Assembly: GCA_963576475.1 (NCBI GenBank)
Contig: OY754970.1
Location: 25,789,091-25,853,090, forward strand
Reading direction: 5' to 3'
DNA: 64,000 nucleotides
Origin: Molanna angustata
Lineage: Eukaryota > Arthropoda > Insecta > Trichoptera > Molannidae
Under the pieces are notes generated by a model. That model ran no database searches, had not been told where the DNA came from, and worked only from the letters and a program-made list of their open reading frames with translations. The position numbers and the translations under genes were made by a program. How positions within the stretch are numbered: position 1 is the stretch's first letter; each line of letters opens with the position of its first letter. Below are positions 33,106 to 45,805 of this stretch, one piece after another.

Positions 33106-33478
33106 GTGTAGTGGTAGGTACATTTGATTGAAGTATCCTAGACGAAGATATAGTATAATATGCAATGAAGTAAAAAATACCACTGTATAAATATCACGAG
33201 TGCGAGTTTAATAATTATAAATTGACTTTAAATACGTTTATTTACCCACATAGATATTAAAGTTTTTAATATGGATTCTGAGCTAACTGTGGCTAACAAG
33301 TAGATAGCTAGGTATCTTATTTATATAGCAGGGATTATGTAGAAATTTGTGGAAACTATACTAAATAGTTTATTTAGGGTTTATGTACCTAAATGCTTTC
33401 GTTGGGTCATTGTATTAAATTAATATTTTTCTGAATGCCAATTTTCTAAAACAATCTACATATTCTCTCTGGCTCTAT

Positions 33479-33830
33479 AGTACAAAACTACCCACAACAA
33501 GTCCCTGATTGAGGATCCCACAGTGCAAGTCCCTGGCTTCAACCTGCCTAGAAGACTTTGGGTTCAACTCAACAGAATCCGCACAGGCCAGGGGTGCTGT
33601 AACTACCTTCTCTGGAAGTGGGGGAAAAGAACCTCTCCAAATTGCGAATGCGGAGCGGAGACTCAGACGGTGGCACATTTGGTGGGGGAGTGCACCTTAC
33701 ACGGATTCGAGGGAGAGATGGAGGACATCCACAGACTCGCCCCAACGGCGGTCGACTGGCTATTGACAGCAGAGTTTCGACTTTGAGCCAAGCAGTGCCG
33801 ATGCCATACGCAAAGTAAGTAAGTACCTAC
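33479..33830 (+). mobile_element. Jockey/I-type LINE C-terminus, (TAAG)n tail
   Basis: The frame ending at 33786 encodes VPGFNLPRRLWVQLNRIRTG, then NCECGAETQTVAHLVGECTL, the standard C-terminal block with a CxC..H....C knuckle. The frame starts before the first ATG and runs to TGA, then about 30 untranslated bases and AAGTAAGTAAG. Two other frames over the same bases are shadows. A 5'-truncated copy. Confidence 0.85.
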
Positions 33831-34244
33831 AATACTTGATTAAATATCGGAAGAAAACAAAAACAATGGCAAACAAATCCATTAAAAACAAGAACAATAA
33901 TGTAATATTCTAGTTTGAAAGACAAATATTATGCAAAGTTTTCTAACGAAGATTGGAGCCAAATATCTATATAAAACAATGAGGCAACTTATTCACAATA
34001 CATTGCATGCTAATGCATTCCCGTTACTGGTACATTGCTATAAGTGTATTTGTTGAGATTACTTTGCGTGACAAATTGAACATTGTTTTATGTGGGTCAA
34101 TGAAATAATATTACATATATTATACATTTACGTCGATATTTCTACAATGTTTATGTATCTATTCACGATGTAAATAACTAATAGATTTGATTCCGGTATT
34201 AGTTTCCGGTAAATAACTTGATTATTTTCGCGTGTATGTGTGTG

Positions 34245-35010
34245 TGTTTGCGTGTGTGCATGTGCGAGTGTGCGTGCATGTCCGACTCCCCTTATAGCTT
34301 TTGATCCACTAAATGCACAGAGACCAAAATTTCAGAAAGTATAGAAAATTTTAGGCATACAAATCTTTTATGCTCAGAATTTAAATTTTTTTCTTTCAGT
34401 CAGGAATTATTAATAATTAAGATTTTTTTTGTTATATTTCCACATATCTCCAAAACAAAAAAAGCTAGATCCTGAAAATTTATACAAATGTAGACAAATA
34501 TAATAATATATATTTTAATGAAAAAGATCTAAGGTTTCTCAATTTTTTTTTGACAAACTTATGTGTTTAACTGTCTTTATTTCCAAATTTAAAAAAAATA
34601 TCGAATAACGCCGAGACACCCACCTAGATAATCAAATTTTCTATAAATAATATTAGTTACAAATATTATAGTGGAACATATCACACGATTTTTTAGAATT
34701 TTTGTAAAAATTTAATTTAGTGATGACATAGCATCATACAATTTGTATGGCTGAATAAATCATATCTATGAGGACTCTTAATACATAGTTTGATATCAAT
34801 CTCCATACATACTATCAAACTGCTTACATATTCGGGGTAGGAAAAAAGGACTGACCTCCACAATATTCTATCCTGACATACATGTTTTGTTTAGACAAAA
34901 TATCCTAAAATATTGAATAATTTGGATTTAAGGGATTTGGATTTTATAGTTTGGTATGCATTTTTTAACTATACATACTAACGCCATCGACCTGATGTGT
35001 TGCATGCAAT
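34245..35010 (+). repeat. Dispersed repeat, partner of 16490-17200
   Basis: Same landmarks in the same order as 16490-17200, starting with a (TG)n-rich tract (GTGTGTGTTTGCGTGTGTGC) and ending near GTTGCATGCAATTAG. Diverged, no ORF. Confidence 0.6.
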
Positions 35011-35763
35011 TAGTGTAGATATAAATTAAAATAATCTATTGATTTTTATTTCATTATGATTGCATATTTTTTTCAACGTGTTTTGAACATTTGCACCCTG
35101 CAGTGACAAGTTTATTGCGGAACGGCAATATCTTAAAACAAACCATTATATCCAACCTAGAGAAGAATTTGTACGTTAATTTTTTAAATAATTCTGCTCA
35201 AATATGAATCTAAACTAGAACGCTATAAGTCAAACGCGGCGGTTGGCTGCCGTGAGTACCTACAAGTTACCTGTAAAACCTATTTCAAATGTTTTTTTTT
35301 AATGTTATGTGTATTTAGATCGCAGAAGCAAACTGCTTGAAATAAATTATAAGAAATTTAACGCTGCTGACTCACATTAATGTGCCATGGACAAACATGA
35401 CCAATGACGTCATGATGCCAGTTATTTATTACTGTAACTTGGAAAATTCTTAAATTTCAATGGTAGGTATTGAATAATTTTCAATTATTATTATTTTATC
35501 TAAAATATACATGTGCAAACTGGCGTAACATACACGCAAAATTAACTAGATATTGGGTCAATATTTAATTTTTATATTAGATACATTTCACCAACAGTCA
35601 AATATCAATTTAACACGCACCCATTAACAAGTTGGGTGCTTAATAGATGGATAAAAATGCGCTGTTGGTGTTTGAACGGAAAGTGTTTGTGCCTTATATG
35701 AGGATGGAATATGGAGGATGAAGTACAACCATAAGCTGGAGAACCTTTACAGTGATCCTAATA

Positions 35764-36171
<408 letters not shown>

Positions 36172-36384
36172 TTATTTATTTTATTTATTCATACAAACAT
36201 TGATAACATTATAATAATTATTGAATCTGCAATGCCCAACTAGGCAAAAAACCTGTGCCGAGGTCGATGCATCTCGAGACAGTGACACAGTATTACTTTA
36301 TGCCAACATCAATCGTATATGACAAGTGATAATATCACAAACAACAATGGAAATAAAAAAAAACATAATATAAAAAATTGCACT

Positions 36385-37180
36385 AATTTCATCATCAGCC
36401 TGTGTTTGCCCACTACAGGACATAGGCCTCCCCTCTCCTTCTCCATTCCTCCCGTTCCTGTGCGGCTCCCATCCACTGAGGTCCAACAAATCTTTTAATA
36501 TCGTCCATCCATCTGTTAGGTGGTTGCCCTTGTGGTCTCTTGTCGCCTCTCGGTCTTCACTCCACCAGTCTTTTCGTCCATCTATTGTCGGTCATTCTTG
36601 ATATGTGCCCTGCCCACCTCCACTTCTGGGTGACTATTCTCTCAACCACATCGGAAAATTTGGTCTGACTGCGTATCCAGTCATCTTATACCGAAATGTG
36701 TAACATCTTTCGTTTCTTCATTAGTTAAATCAAGGTTGCATCAATTAAACCCACTTAATACACGCGGTTTCCAACATAGCTTTGGACCCTTCCTCATTCC
36801 TCTTCCTGTCTTCTAGTTTTATGGAGAACATTATTTTTTCCATTTTTCTTTGTGCTACATGCAGCTTGTCGGCAGAAAATTTGGTTAAGGTCGTAGTTTC
36901 CATGCCATAAGTGAATACTGGCCCAATGCACTTCTCAAACACCCTTGACTTCAGGGAATTCGGTATGGGGCTACGAAAGGTGTTATCGAGTTTCCCAAAG
37001 GCCGCCCATGCGAGACTTATTCTTCTCTCAATTTCTATGGTTTGATTGTCTCTGCCTAAAGTCATCTGTCATCTTATGTCCAAGGTCAACCTCTTCTACT
37101 GGAAGGCAATAATTGCTTGTGTCTAAGTTTGTCATTTATTTCGTTTTCTTAGAAATTTCTTCGAGTTTCCTTAGCATTAA
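36385..37180 (-). mobile_element. RTE-like LINE, reverse-transcriptase C-terminal half
   Basis: The longest LINE piece here. Minus strand: TLGRDNQTIEIERRISLAWA, then FGKLDNTFRS, VFTYGMETTTLTKF, AQRKMEKIMFSI, then (frameshifted) RWRWAGHISRM, NRWMDDIKRFVG, AQEREEWRRRGEAY and a TGATGATG tail. This is the thumb and C-terminal part of the endonuclease-reverse transcriptases often annotated in insects as craniofacial-development-protein-2-like. At least two frameshifts are present. The catalytic YxDD region is missing. Confidence 0.85.
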
Positions 37181-38049
37181 TATACTTAGAGCAAAATATC
37201 GTATGAATCAAGCTGTCAGACAGGTGATGTTAAAAAAATGTAAAAAACGTGTTGAAAAGGGTCATTGAACTAGTTTTATCATTAAATGGAAAACCTGAGC
37301 GTTTTCAATTGCGGTCCCTAATGCAATTGAACGCTTAATACTTTTTTTACCGCTCCACTCAAAGCCGAAGCGTGCTCAGCATGAAAAGACTATAGTAAGT
37401 TATTCACCCGTTGAATCAGTTCTATAACCACCCACAGTAAACAGTAAGAGTGTTTACTATCAGACTGCAGACATAATAGGATTATGAATACCAGTTACCT
37501 ATATCTTACAATATAATATATCTCTCTATGTTGTATGAAGTGATGTTGGAAGCTCGCCAGGGCAATGAGTTACTGAACCGATCTTCCAAGATTACTGACC
37601 GCAAGCCACCACTAATTGGCACGCGATCCTCCAATCACAAAACATAATATAGCGAAGCTTTAATTGCAAACCAACCATCCTACATACAATGTTATAATGT
37701 ATAAAAATTGAACGTGATATGGTGAACCATATTACAATTACAATTTTAAAAAAGACTTTTTACTACGCAGCAATGTTATATAAATATGTAGATGAGTTGT
37801 GGAGAAAAATGATTTCACAATTCAAATCCTTAGTTTTTTTTACTTAACGGTTTCAAACGCATCAATTAAATTTATTTAAGCACACATTTTTGCATCCTTT
37901 TTCAAGTAATAATCATCGTTTTCAGGCCTAAGTGAAATAATTGCGAGAGAAATAATTTCAAATAAATTCATCCCCTGATGGGAATCGAAATCTGAACGCT
38001 ATCGTCGTACATGTCGTATCCTTAATGTTATTTTTTTTACTGACATTGA
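37181..38049. other. AT-rich DNA, unassigned
   Basis: No gene or repeat recognised. The segment at 37240-37400 is a little GC-richer, without a frame. Confidence 0.35.
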
Positions 38050-38051
38050 TA

Positions 38052-38915
38052 AAGGTGGGTTCATATTATTGTGTTGTGTTGTGTTGGGGAGCTATCTGTC
38101 GTGTCGAGTGAGTGTTTATATTATTGTGTTGTGTCGTGTTGCAATGTGTCGCATTTTCAGATCATTGTGAATTGAGCCGTGGTTAAGTGCAATGTTTTTC
38201 TAGGATACAGACGAGTCCTCTTTAAAAAAGAAATGAAGATATTGGGTCAGGGGCGCATTTCTCTGTCTCGATAGAGATTCAGGAATTAGAAAGGGATAAA
38301 AAAAGATTTCATAAATATTTTAGACTGACTAAAATACAATTTGATCAAGTTCCAATTTAATTGAAATGGATATAAAAAAAAAGGAACGGCAAGTTTCGCC
38401 AACCTATAGGAACAAAAGAAAGACCGATTTATTTAATGTCTTTGCTATTTCCTCTCAAACAGCATATTATCTTACCTATAGCTTGGTCCTTATACTCTTT
38501 GGATTTTGTGTCATATAGAATTTTAAATTGTCTTACTCGATAAGTTCGTCGGAAATTTTTAAACAGAATGACACTATACAACCACATTCATTTTTTTTTG
38601 TTTAAAAAATATTATATACTTTTTGTTTATACAAGATGTATTAATTTCTATATGTTTTTATGTCTAAATAAAATTTACTATTATTATTATTATTATCGAG
38701 TATAACGCGTTGACTGCTAGATTAACATTAGTGTGGTGTGTTGTGTTGCGACAGATCCCCCACCACCTCTGTGGCGTGATCGGGTATCCATCGATTGCCG
38801 ACACGACAGACGCGCCACAACACAATGCAACACATTAATGTGAATCTAATCATACTAAATGAATGAAACTGATAACATTCTGTCTCGCCACGACACAGTA
38901 ATGTGAACCTAGCTT
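38052..38915. mobile_element. TA-flanked inverted-repeat transposon, 864 bases
   Basis: Left AAGGTGGGTTCATATTAT and the reverse complement of the right end, AAGCTAGGTTCACATTAC, match; TA flanks both sides. Just inside, both ends are rich in GTGTTGTGTTG/CAACACAACAC. A second, inner pair (GTGTTTATATTATTGTG and CACATTAATGTGAATC) suggests repeated ends or a nested copy. No transposase frame. Confidence 0.6.
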
Positions 38916-39069
38916 TAGTAAGCGTTATGTACCAACAGTTATAAAGACATTTTTAGGTATGCCACAATGTTTATATTTTTCCTTCAAACGACTAATAAGG
39001 CCATAATCAACCGGTTGATTAGTTGATTATGATCTGATAAATCGAAACGGTCGTCTGAAGACAAAATAA

Positions 39070-39345
39070 ATACTCTGTGGAAAAATATGTTTTCATATTT
39101 TTTCTAATCTTTAACTCCGCTATTCTTTTGGCCACATCCGCTACTCCTGTGTTCCATTCATTAGTTTTGTGGTTCCTTAGCGAGATATTCAACATTCTTC
39201 TTTCCGTCGCTCTTTGTGTCACCCTTAGTTTTTCCATCATTTTATTAGTCAATGCGGATGTTTCAAAGCCGTAAGTGAGCACAAGGAGTACGCAAGCGTC
39301 AAAAAATTTTTTCTTTAAGTGGATTGGGATATTTTTAGATTTTAG
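39070..39345 (-). mobile_element. RTE-like LINE fragment
   Basis: Minus strand: KKFFDACVLLVLTYGFETSA, then LTNKMMEKLRVTQRATERRM, then LRNHKTNEW and VADVAKRIAELK. Same protein region as 36745-37065 but another subfamily (about half the residues differ). One deletion removes the residues between NEW and VADV. Confidence 0.85.
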
Positions 39346-39444
39346 GTACTCATATATTCTTATATTTATTCGTTGTTATTTCATTACATTTCAATACGAT
39401 GCATGATAAAAAAAAATGATTATATTATATGAGAATGTATGATT

Positions 39445-39865
39445 GAAAGAGATATCGTAAGTAAGATAAAAATAGATGCCCTAAGGTGGTTTGGCTCTAT
39501 ATAAAGAATGAGTGATGACCGTCTGATAATAAATGTATATAAGGCTGAAGTGGAACAAAAAGTAGAAGTCGGCTATAGAAATCACCCTCTGTGAATACGT
39601 CGTCTTCTTATTGTAACTTGTTAAGCTAAGATCAGTTTACAAATTTAAACTAAGTAAAGTTTCACTTAACTTGGTGGACATAATCTGTCCTGCTGACCTC
39701 GTTTTCATCGCTAACACGTCACAATAGGAAGCGAATCGGGTACCTACTCTAACTGCATTCCCTTCAGGAGTCAAGAATCAATTCTGGACATCATGATGAT
39801 GAGGGGAGAAGCAACCCTTAGCAATGAGGAAAATGATACTGATGATGAGGATGACATACACATGT
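39445..39865 (+). mobile_element. RTE-like LINE 3' end
   Basis: KIDALRWFGSI, stop, RMSDDRLIINVYKAEVE fits the LRW.GH..RM block with a stop replacing one residue. The tail with GACATCATGATGATGAGGGG and GATACTGATGATGAGG near 39787-39852 matches the end of the LINE at 31969-32340. Confidence 0.6.
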
Positions 39866-40084
39866 AGTAAACACATGTTATTGGAGCATTGGATGTACTA
39901 TGCTGATTCTGAGTTTTTTTTATATGTGTAGGTATTCCTACGTTCTGTTTGTGTTTCATTTAAATAAACAAATAAATTACTATTTGATGGACAGCAACGA
40001 TGCACATTTCCAGTAAGATTTCATCTGAAAAGATACTTTTCTTTCCGAAAAGTGAAATAAAAACTACATTTATTTTGCTTCTCT

Positions 40085-40614
40085 GAGCTGGAAACACTGG
40101 TTAGTTGAAATAAAGTGCCATACGGCAATAAACTCGCTACTTGCGCAGGGTGCAAGGAAGTGCTTATTATTATTATTATTATTACATTTAGACATTGTCG
40201 TGTTTTTTATGATGAATCGAGTTTTTTTTTAATTACGAAAAAAGTTATGAATTAGATTTTATATTGAGAAATTGTTTTTCGATCAAGAAATTTATTAGTA
40301 AGTAGTTGACCCGGCGAACTTAACCGCCTAACACACGACAATTTTTGTCATCGACGGTAAAAAATCGTTGTCGTGTAAGTGTGAACATTTAAAATGTTTT
40401 GCCACTAAATCACACGACATTTTGTCGTGCCCGACACACGACAAGTGGGAACGGGCAGTATCAGTCCGAGCTGGAAACACTGGTTAGTTGAAATAAAGTG
40501 CCATACGGCAATAAACTCGCTACTTGCGCAGGGTGCAAGGAAGTGCTTATTATTATTATTATTATTACATTTAGACATTGTCGTGTTTTTTATGATGAAT
40601 CGAGTTTTTTTTTA
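40085..40614 (+). repeat. A-B-A repeat arrangement
   Basis: Segment A (about 145 bases, GAGCTGGAAACACTGGTTAG to GAATCGAGTTTTTTTTT) occurs at 40085-40230 and again at 40469-40614, apparently without differences. Between them lies B (40235-40457), with several ACACGACA and TGTCGTGT motifs. B occurs again alone at 44913-45138, with two differences seen. A resembles a LINE 3' end also found inverted at 63725-63890. Confidence 0.85.
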
Positions 40615-40619
40615 TTTAT

Positions 40620-42620
40620 ATCTTGAAGACATGCATTTAAGTTCTCCTTACTTTTAAAAATGATTTGTAAGGTCGTAAGTCTGTACGTGCCTTATTTTCG
40701 TGGTTCCTCCAGTGAAAATATATTCCTGCTTAGTCATTCATGCAAAATATATGTAATTAATTATAAAAAAAAAACATTGTATTTTCCATTAATAAATTTA
40801 TTTTTTGAAATAGTTGCTAGCATTTATTCAATGCTCGGATATACAAAATAATATACAATAATTCATAAAAATAATATTTTTTACAATAATAACTATAATA
40901 TATGTGAATATATTGCGTAAAATACACGATGATTGTTTTGTTATATCTTAAATTATTTACAAAAGTAAAAATAAATCTATGTATAAACATGTATAAAACA
41001 TTATAAACTATGATCTATACAATTATATTTATAATTTTACATTTATAAGTTTTTAAATAAATTTCTTAGACTAGATAAGAGCAGCAATTAAAAATTTTTA
41101 CGGTATAAATCTATAGTTAAAAATTTTCATTTGGATCGTTTTATAATATGAAACAGAATGCAAGAGAAATAATTATTTTAACACGAGTTTTTATTCTGTT
41201 TTAAGAATTCATATGAGATAAAATTTTATTGTATATTGCACATTAAATATTTAACATTTTGCTTTCATTTTTCAATTCGATAAAATATTTATTGCAATAC
41301 GTAATATCTTACGTTCACTCTATACTGTATTTTAAAAATGAAGGATGTACATCATAGCTATTAAAGACCGTATACAATTTATGTATTTATTAAATCGTCA
41401 TGCAAATAATTATCTTTACAAAATGAATTCAAAATTGTTTTTATTTTATTTTATATTTTATTGTTTTTTGAGGTTATAGTACCTATTGTGACACATAATA
41501 AGATATCTAATAAAATGAATAGCTGCTTCTTAATAACTACTTATACTAAAAGATCATCACAGACGTATTTATTTATAATTTATACATGGAAATATTTTTC
41601 GTGAGTCTATAAAAAGACTCGAACGAGTATGTTTATTTTAAAAACAATAAAAAATATATAACTTAAAATATAATACAATATAATTTACATTAAATTAGCA
41701 CTGTTGTTGAAATTGAAAAGTAAATGATATCAGTGTACTTTGTTCGTTAAAGTTTATACAAAAAGACATAAAATTGAAAGTAGTCTATTAATTTATCTAG
41801 GTAATAATTATTTCAAAAGAAATAATAGAGGTTGTGAGCAAAACGATGAATAAAAATGATAATACTTACGTTTAATATTTTAAATTATTATTTGGCATGC
41901 ATAAAATATAGGAATTCATAGAGCGACCAACTAAGAAAGAGTACTTTAAATGGATTTAGATAACTTGAACTTAATTGACTGTTAACAAAAAATAACAGTT
42001 TTGTATGGCCATTTGAATGAACTCAATCGAACAAACAGTGCGAATTTAACGATACGATTATAAAATATAATAAATTTATTTATATGAAGAGACCGCAGAA
42101 GTGTTTTAAATAATAACAACAAAATAATATAATAATTATTATTATCACTTGATAAATAAAAAGGGTTTTAACCCATCATAAAGATAAATTTATTAGCAGG
42201 TTGTAAAGTTCACGGGTGGTAGAAGACCCGGCTCTAACTACAACAATACTTATATAAAACGCCATAGGCAAGATAACATACGACTTTATGGATCAATAAA
42301 ACATTTACAGACGTCCACTTTTATGCTTAAAATAATATTACAAAATATTTTATTTTGAATCTTTTTGGTGTGACAAAAATTGACACTGGATACTTTTAAC
42401 GTGATGGGTGTTTATTTTTACTTACCTTCATAACCCTTAATATTTTTTTATGAATTAAGCTCGCGTTGCTAGATATGAAAGTGTTTTTAAACTTAAACTT
42501 AACATAATTGTAATCAAATATTAATACTTTAATTGTGAATTAAGTTGAAAGAATATATCAGTCAGCATTATGTTAAACAGTTGCAAACAAAAACGCAATT
42601 ACGCAACAATGATTGATTAA
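40620..42620. other. Very AT-rich DNA, nothing recognised
   Basis: About 2 kb of AT-rich sequence with only short frames and no recurring element. No splice-flanked exon was seen on either strand. Confidence 0.4.
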
Positions 42621-42629
42621 TGTTAATTT

Positions 42630-42775
42630 TCAATAACACTTATCCAACAACGAGTAGCCACATTTTGAAGACAATAATATGAGTGAAAAAAGAAGGAAAC
42701 TTGCCTCCATAGGGTATCGAGCCAGGACCTATGACTCAGCGGTCTTACTCTCTACTGCAAATACGCTCCCAATTT
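42630..42775 (-). mobile_element. tRNA-derived SINE, family 4 (diverged copy)
   Basis: Minus strand: a tRNA-like head with CCTGGCTCGATACCCTATGG, then CAAAATGTGGCTACTCG. Layout and body match 30000-30182, with many substitutions. Confidence 0.55.
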
Positions 42776-42779
42776 TGAA

Positions 42780-44540
42780 TTTTCTCTAAGAACCTACTTT
42801 TGTAACGGAAATTGATGCAGTAGGTGGATATGTTTTAAAAGTAATAGTCGATAAATTTTGGAATCGGCATCCAGTATACAGAATAATGTTTGGCATCCAC
42901 ATAGGCGCAGTGTACGGATCGGATTTTTTGTCTCCTATAGGAACGAAGAACGGTCGACGATCCGATGGACGCGCATGATGCATGAATTCCTATATGAAGA
43001 ATACTAAGATCCATCTGATGTGGACGCTTACCGTTAGGCTACAGAAGTCTGGTACAAACGGTTTATAGGAAATTGTAAAAACTATTGTCGAAAAATCGTT
43101 TAGTGGAATATATACCTACTATTAATGGATACCACTTATGTTTTAATGATTTTTTATGCTATATTAAATTGGAAAATGATGTACCTATAATAATGTTAAA
43201 ATACATAGTTATGTTTACAGACAGATGTGTAAGGCACCAAGTTCTGTCTATCCACCACATAAGGCACATGGTATGTATGCATCAATACAAAACATCATGA
43301 ATATTTTTCTTATAAATAATATTCTGAAGGCAAATACATACTGAAATCTCTCTCATTCTCAATTGAAAAATTTCATTTCATGAATAGTTCATTTAAAAAA
43401 TCGTTGTTAAATTTAATAAAACGATGATTTTTAAAAATAAAAATGGACATAACCCAAAAATTGATCCCATAAGCTGATGAAAAAAATTCAACGTTCAAGT
43501 GATTTTTTTATGATTAATTATTCACTCGACACTGAGAAACATTTTAAAATCAAAAACCAGAATACCGTTTTACAAATCAAGAACAATAATTTTGATTTCT
43601 ACAAAATTTTTTTTTTGTTTACGAGAAGTTTAACATTACAAAAATATATTTATTTATTTTATAATAATCATTAAATATTAAATTTGATACGATTCAAACG
43701 ATAACAATGATAATAGATACAGCAATAAATCTCTAATCAACGTCTTAAATTTAACAAAATATAAAAATTATATAAATATAGATACAATATTATGATACAC
43801 AAAAATAAAAATAAAAAGGCGTTGTCTCTGTCTCAACTTGAAACCGTCATTGAAAAATGAACACTTCCGCGATAGAAGAATCCAATTTGGAATGGTAAAA
43901 TCTTAAGAAATTTTTTAATAAGTCTTTGTTATTAATGTCTCTTAGCGAAGTTTAGTCAAGTAATTAAAATCCTTCAAATGTAATTATCCGAGATGGTACC
44001 TACCTCATTCATAATCACGGGTTTTTGAACAGTGATAAAAAATATGTATAATTTGTACATATACAATTTCAAATTAAAAAAATATATATAATTTTCAGTC
44101 CTTACAAACGCTTTGTTTTTTTATGAAACATAAGGGATACTAAAAATATCATTAAAAAGCAATTTTTAATACGTACATATTAATTGATAGTTGGTAATCT
44201 TCAAAATAATCCAAAATAATATCACCAAATCACAAAAGAAATCATGTTATGAAAAATCAGTATTTATGAAGAATCCAACAAATTATTTTATTTATCGAAC
44301 AGGAAAAATACTTATTTCAACTACGCATTACACATGCACAATAAATATATAATGATTGATTAGATATGAATTTAAATACTTATTTATAAATTGATATCTA
44401 ACAAAAAAAAACAAAACTTTGAAATGTCGAAATTATGTAGCTACTAGTAAAAAAAGATACTTTCAAAAGGGATTTTTTTTTAAATTGAAAAATACAAAAA
44501 TCACGTAACAGAAGAGGTAGGTGCATCATAATTTGTTGAG
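42780..44540. other. AT-rich DNA, unassigned
   Basis: 42870-42990 is GC-richer (GGAACGAAGAACGGTCGACG) but has no frame I recognise. The rest is low-complexity. Confidence 0.35.
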
Positions 44541-44689
44541 GTGTTTGAGTTTGTTGAGGTTATTGTTTGAGAACTAATGTATTTTCTCCATCGAAGATTT
44601 CCCTTGAACGTATCCGCGAAGTCAAAAGTTTCTTCCAGAATCTTCCGCCCGAAGATATTTGGCTGAGTTCCCACTCCAGCAATTACATA

Positions 44690-44837
44690 ATTCAGATAAT
44701 TAAGGATACTTTGTTAGGCGTTCTTGTTTAAGTTGCCGGTGTGACGATGACAGCTCCTCCGCGGGTACAATCACGACGACAAGTCTGACATGTGTTGGTG
44801 GAATGAGACATCACTGATGATGATGATGATGATCAGA
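44690..44837 (+). mobile_element. Probable retroelement 3' end with (TGA)n tail
   Basis: A GC-richer segment (GACAGCTCCTCCGCGGGTAC) runs into CACTGATGATGATGATGATG. This is the layout of a LINE end. On the minus strand the neighbouring 44555-44690 reads NIFGRKILEETFDFADTF without stops, which I cannot place. Confidence 0.4.
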
Positions 44838-44912
44838 TACTATCTTGGACACCACTTGAATGATGGGAAGAGGAAACAATGTAATGACAGGAACCTGAGA
44901 ACAAAAAAAAAG

Positions 44913-45138
44913 TTATGAATTAGATTTTATATTGAGAAATTGTTTTTTGATCAAGAAATTTATTAGTAAGTAGTTGACCCGGCGAACTTAACCGCCTAAC
45001 ACACGACAATTTTTGTCATCGACGGTAAAAAATCGTTGTCGTGTAAGTGTGAACATTTAAAATGTTTTGCCACTAAATCACACGACATTTTGTCGTGCTC
45101 GACACACGACAAGTGGGAACGGGCAGTATCAGTCCGAA
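44913..45138 (+). repeat. Solo copy of segment B
   Basis: Matches 40235-40457 from AAAAAGTTATGAATTAG to CAGTATCAGTCCGA with two substitutions seen. Its boundaries define B as a separate unit. Confidence 0.85.
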
Positions 45139-45601
45139 TATAATAATTCGAAAACGAAAAAGAGCAGTCGAGAATAAATAAATACTTTGTACCTTTTGTA
45201 TATTTTGGATTTGAATAAACACATATTTTGGCTTGATATGAATATGTAAATTGAAAATATATTCATGTATAATTATGTAAAATCAATTGCTATACAATTG
45301 CCTCAAAATATATTTAAACGACATGGCGATAATAAATCTGTCAAAAAAGCAATAATTGAATTGTAAACGTATAATAATAAAAAATATTTTAGAAACCGGT
45401 CCCGAGTATGTATAATGACATAAGCGCAAAAGATTAATTAAAAAAATTATCGTTATTCGACAAAAAATTAAGAAAAACCAGTGGACTGTGGCCATGACAA
45501 ACTCTCCACCACATTAAGTGTAATTATTGCTATAGGTAAATAATCCCTGAATCCATTTTGAAGAAAAAAATTGCTGTTATATCGAACAGGAATGTAATGA
45601 G

Positions 45602-45805
45602 AGGTCGAGACCGCCCAAGAAAGGGTGGCTTTGCCACGTGAAGGTCATTTTGAAAGAGGCCAATGTAAGAAGCTTGAACAACAGACGAGCATGTATGAGA
45701 AAATGTACGAATGATGATGAGGTGATGGATGCATGTCAGTCAAGATATGGTGGTCGGTTCTCTCTCCATACCCCGTTTGGATTATGGCGTGATGGTACCT
45801 ACATA
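45602..45805 (+). mobile_element. LINE 3' fragment (family of 2560-2680)
   Basis: GWLCHVKVILKEANVRSLNN, then ACMRKCTNDDEVMDACQSRY, then GRFSLHTPFG. The RGRP-type block is lost. It ends GCGTGATGGTACC. Confidence 0.6.
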
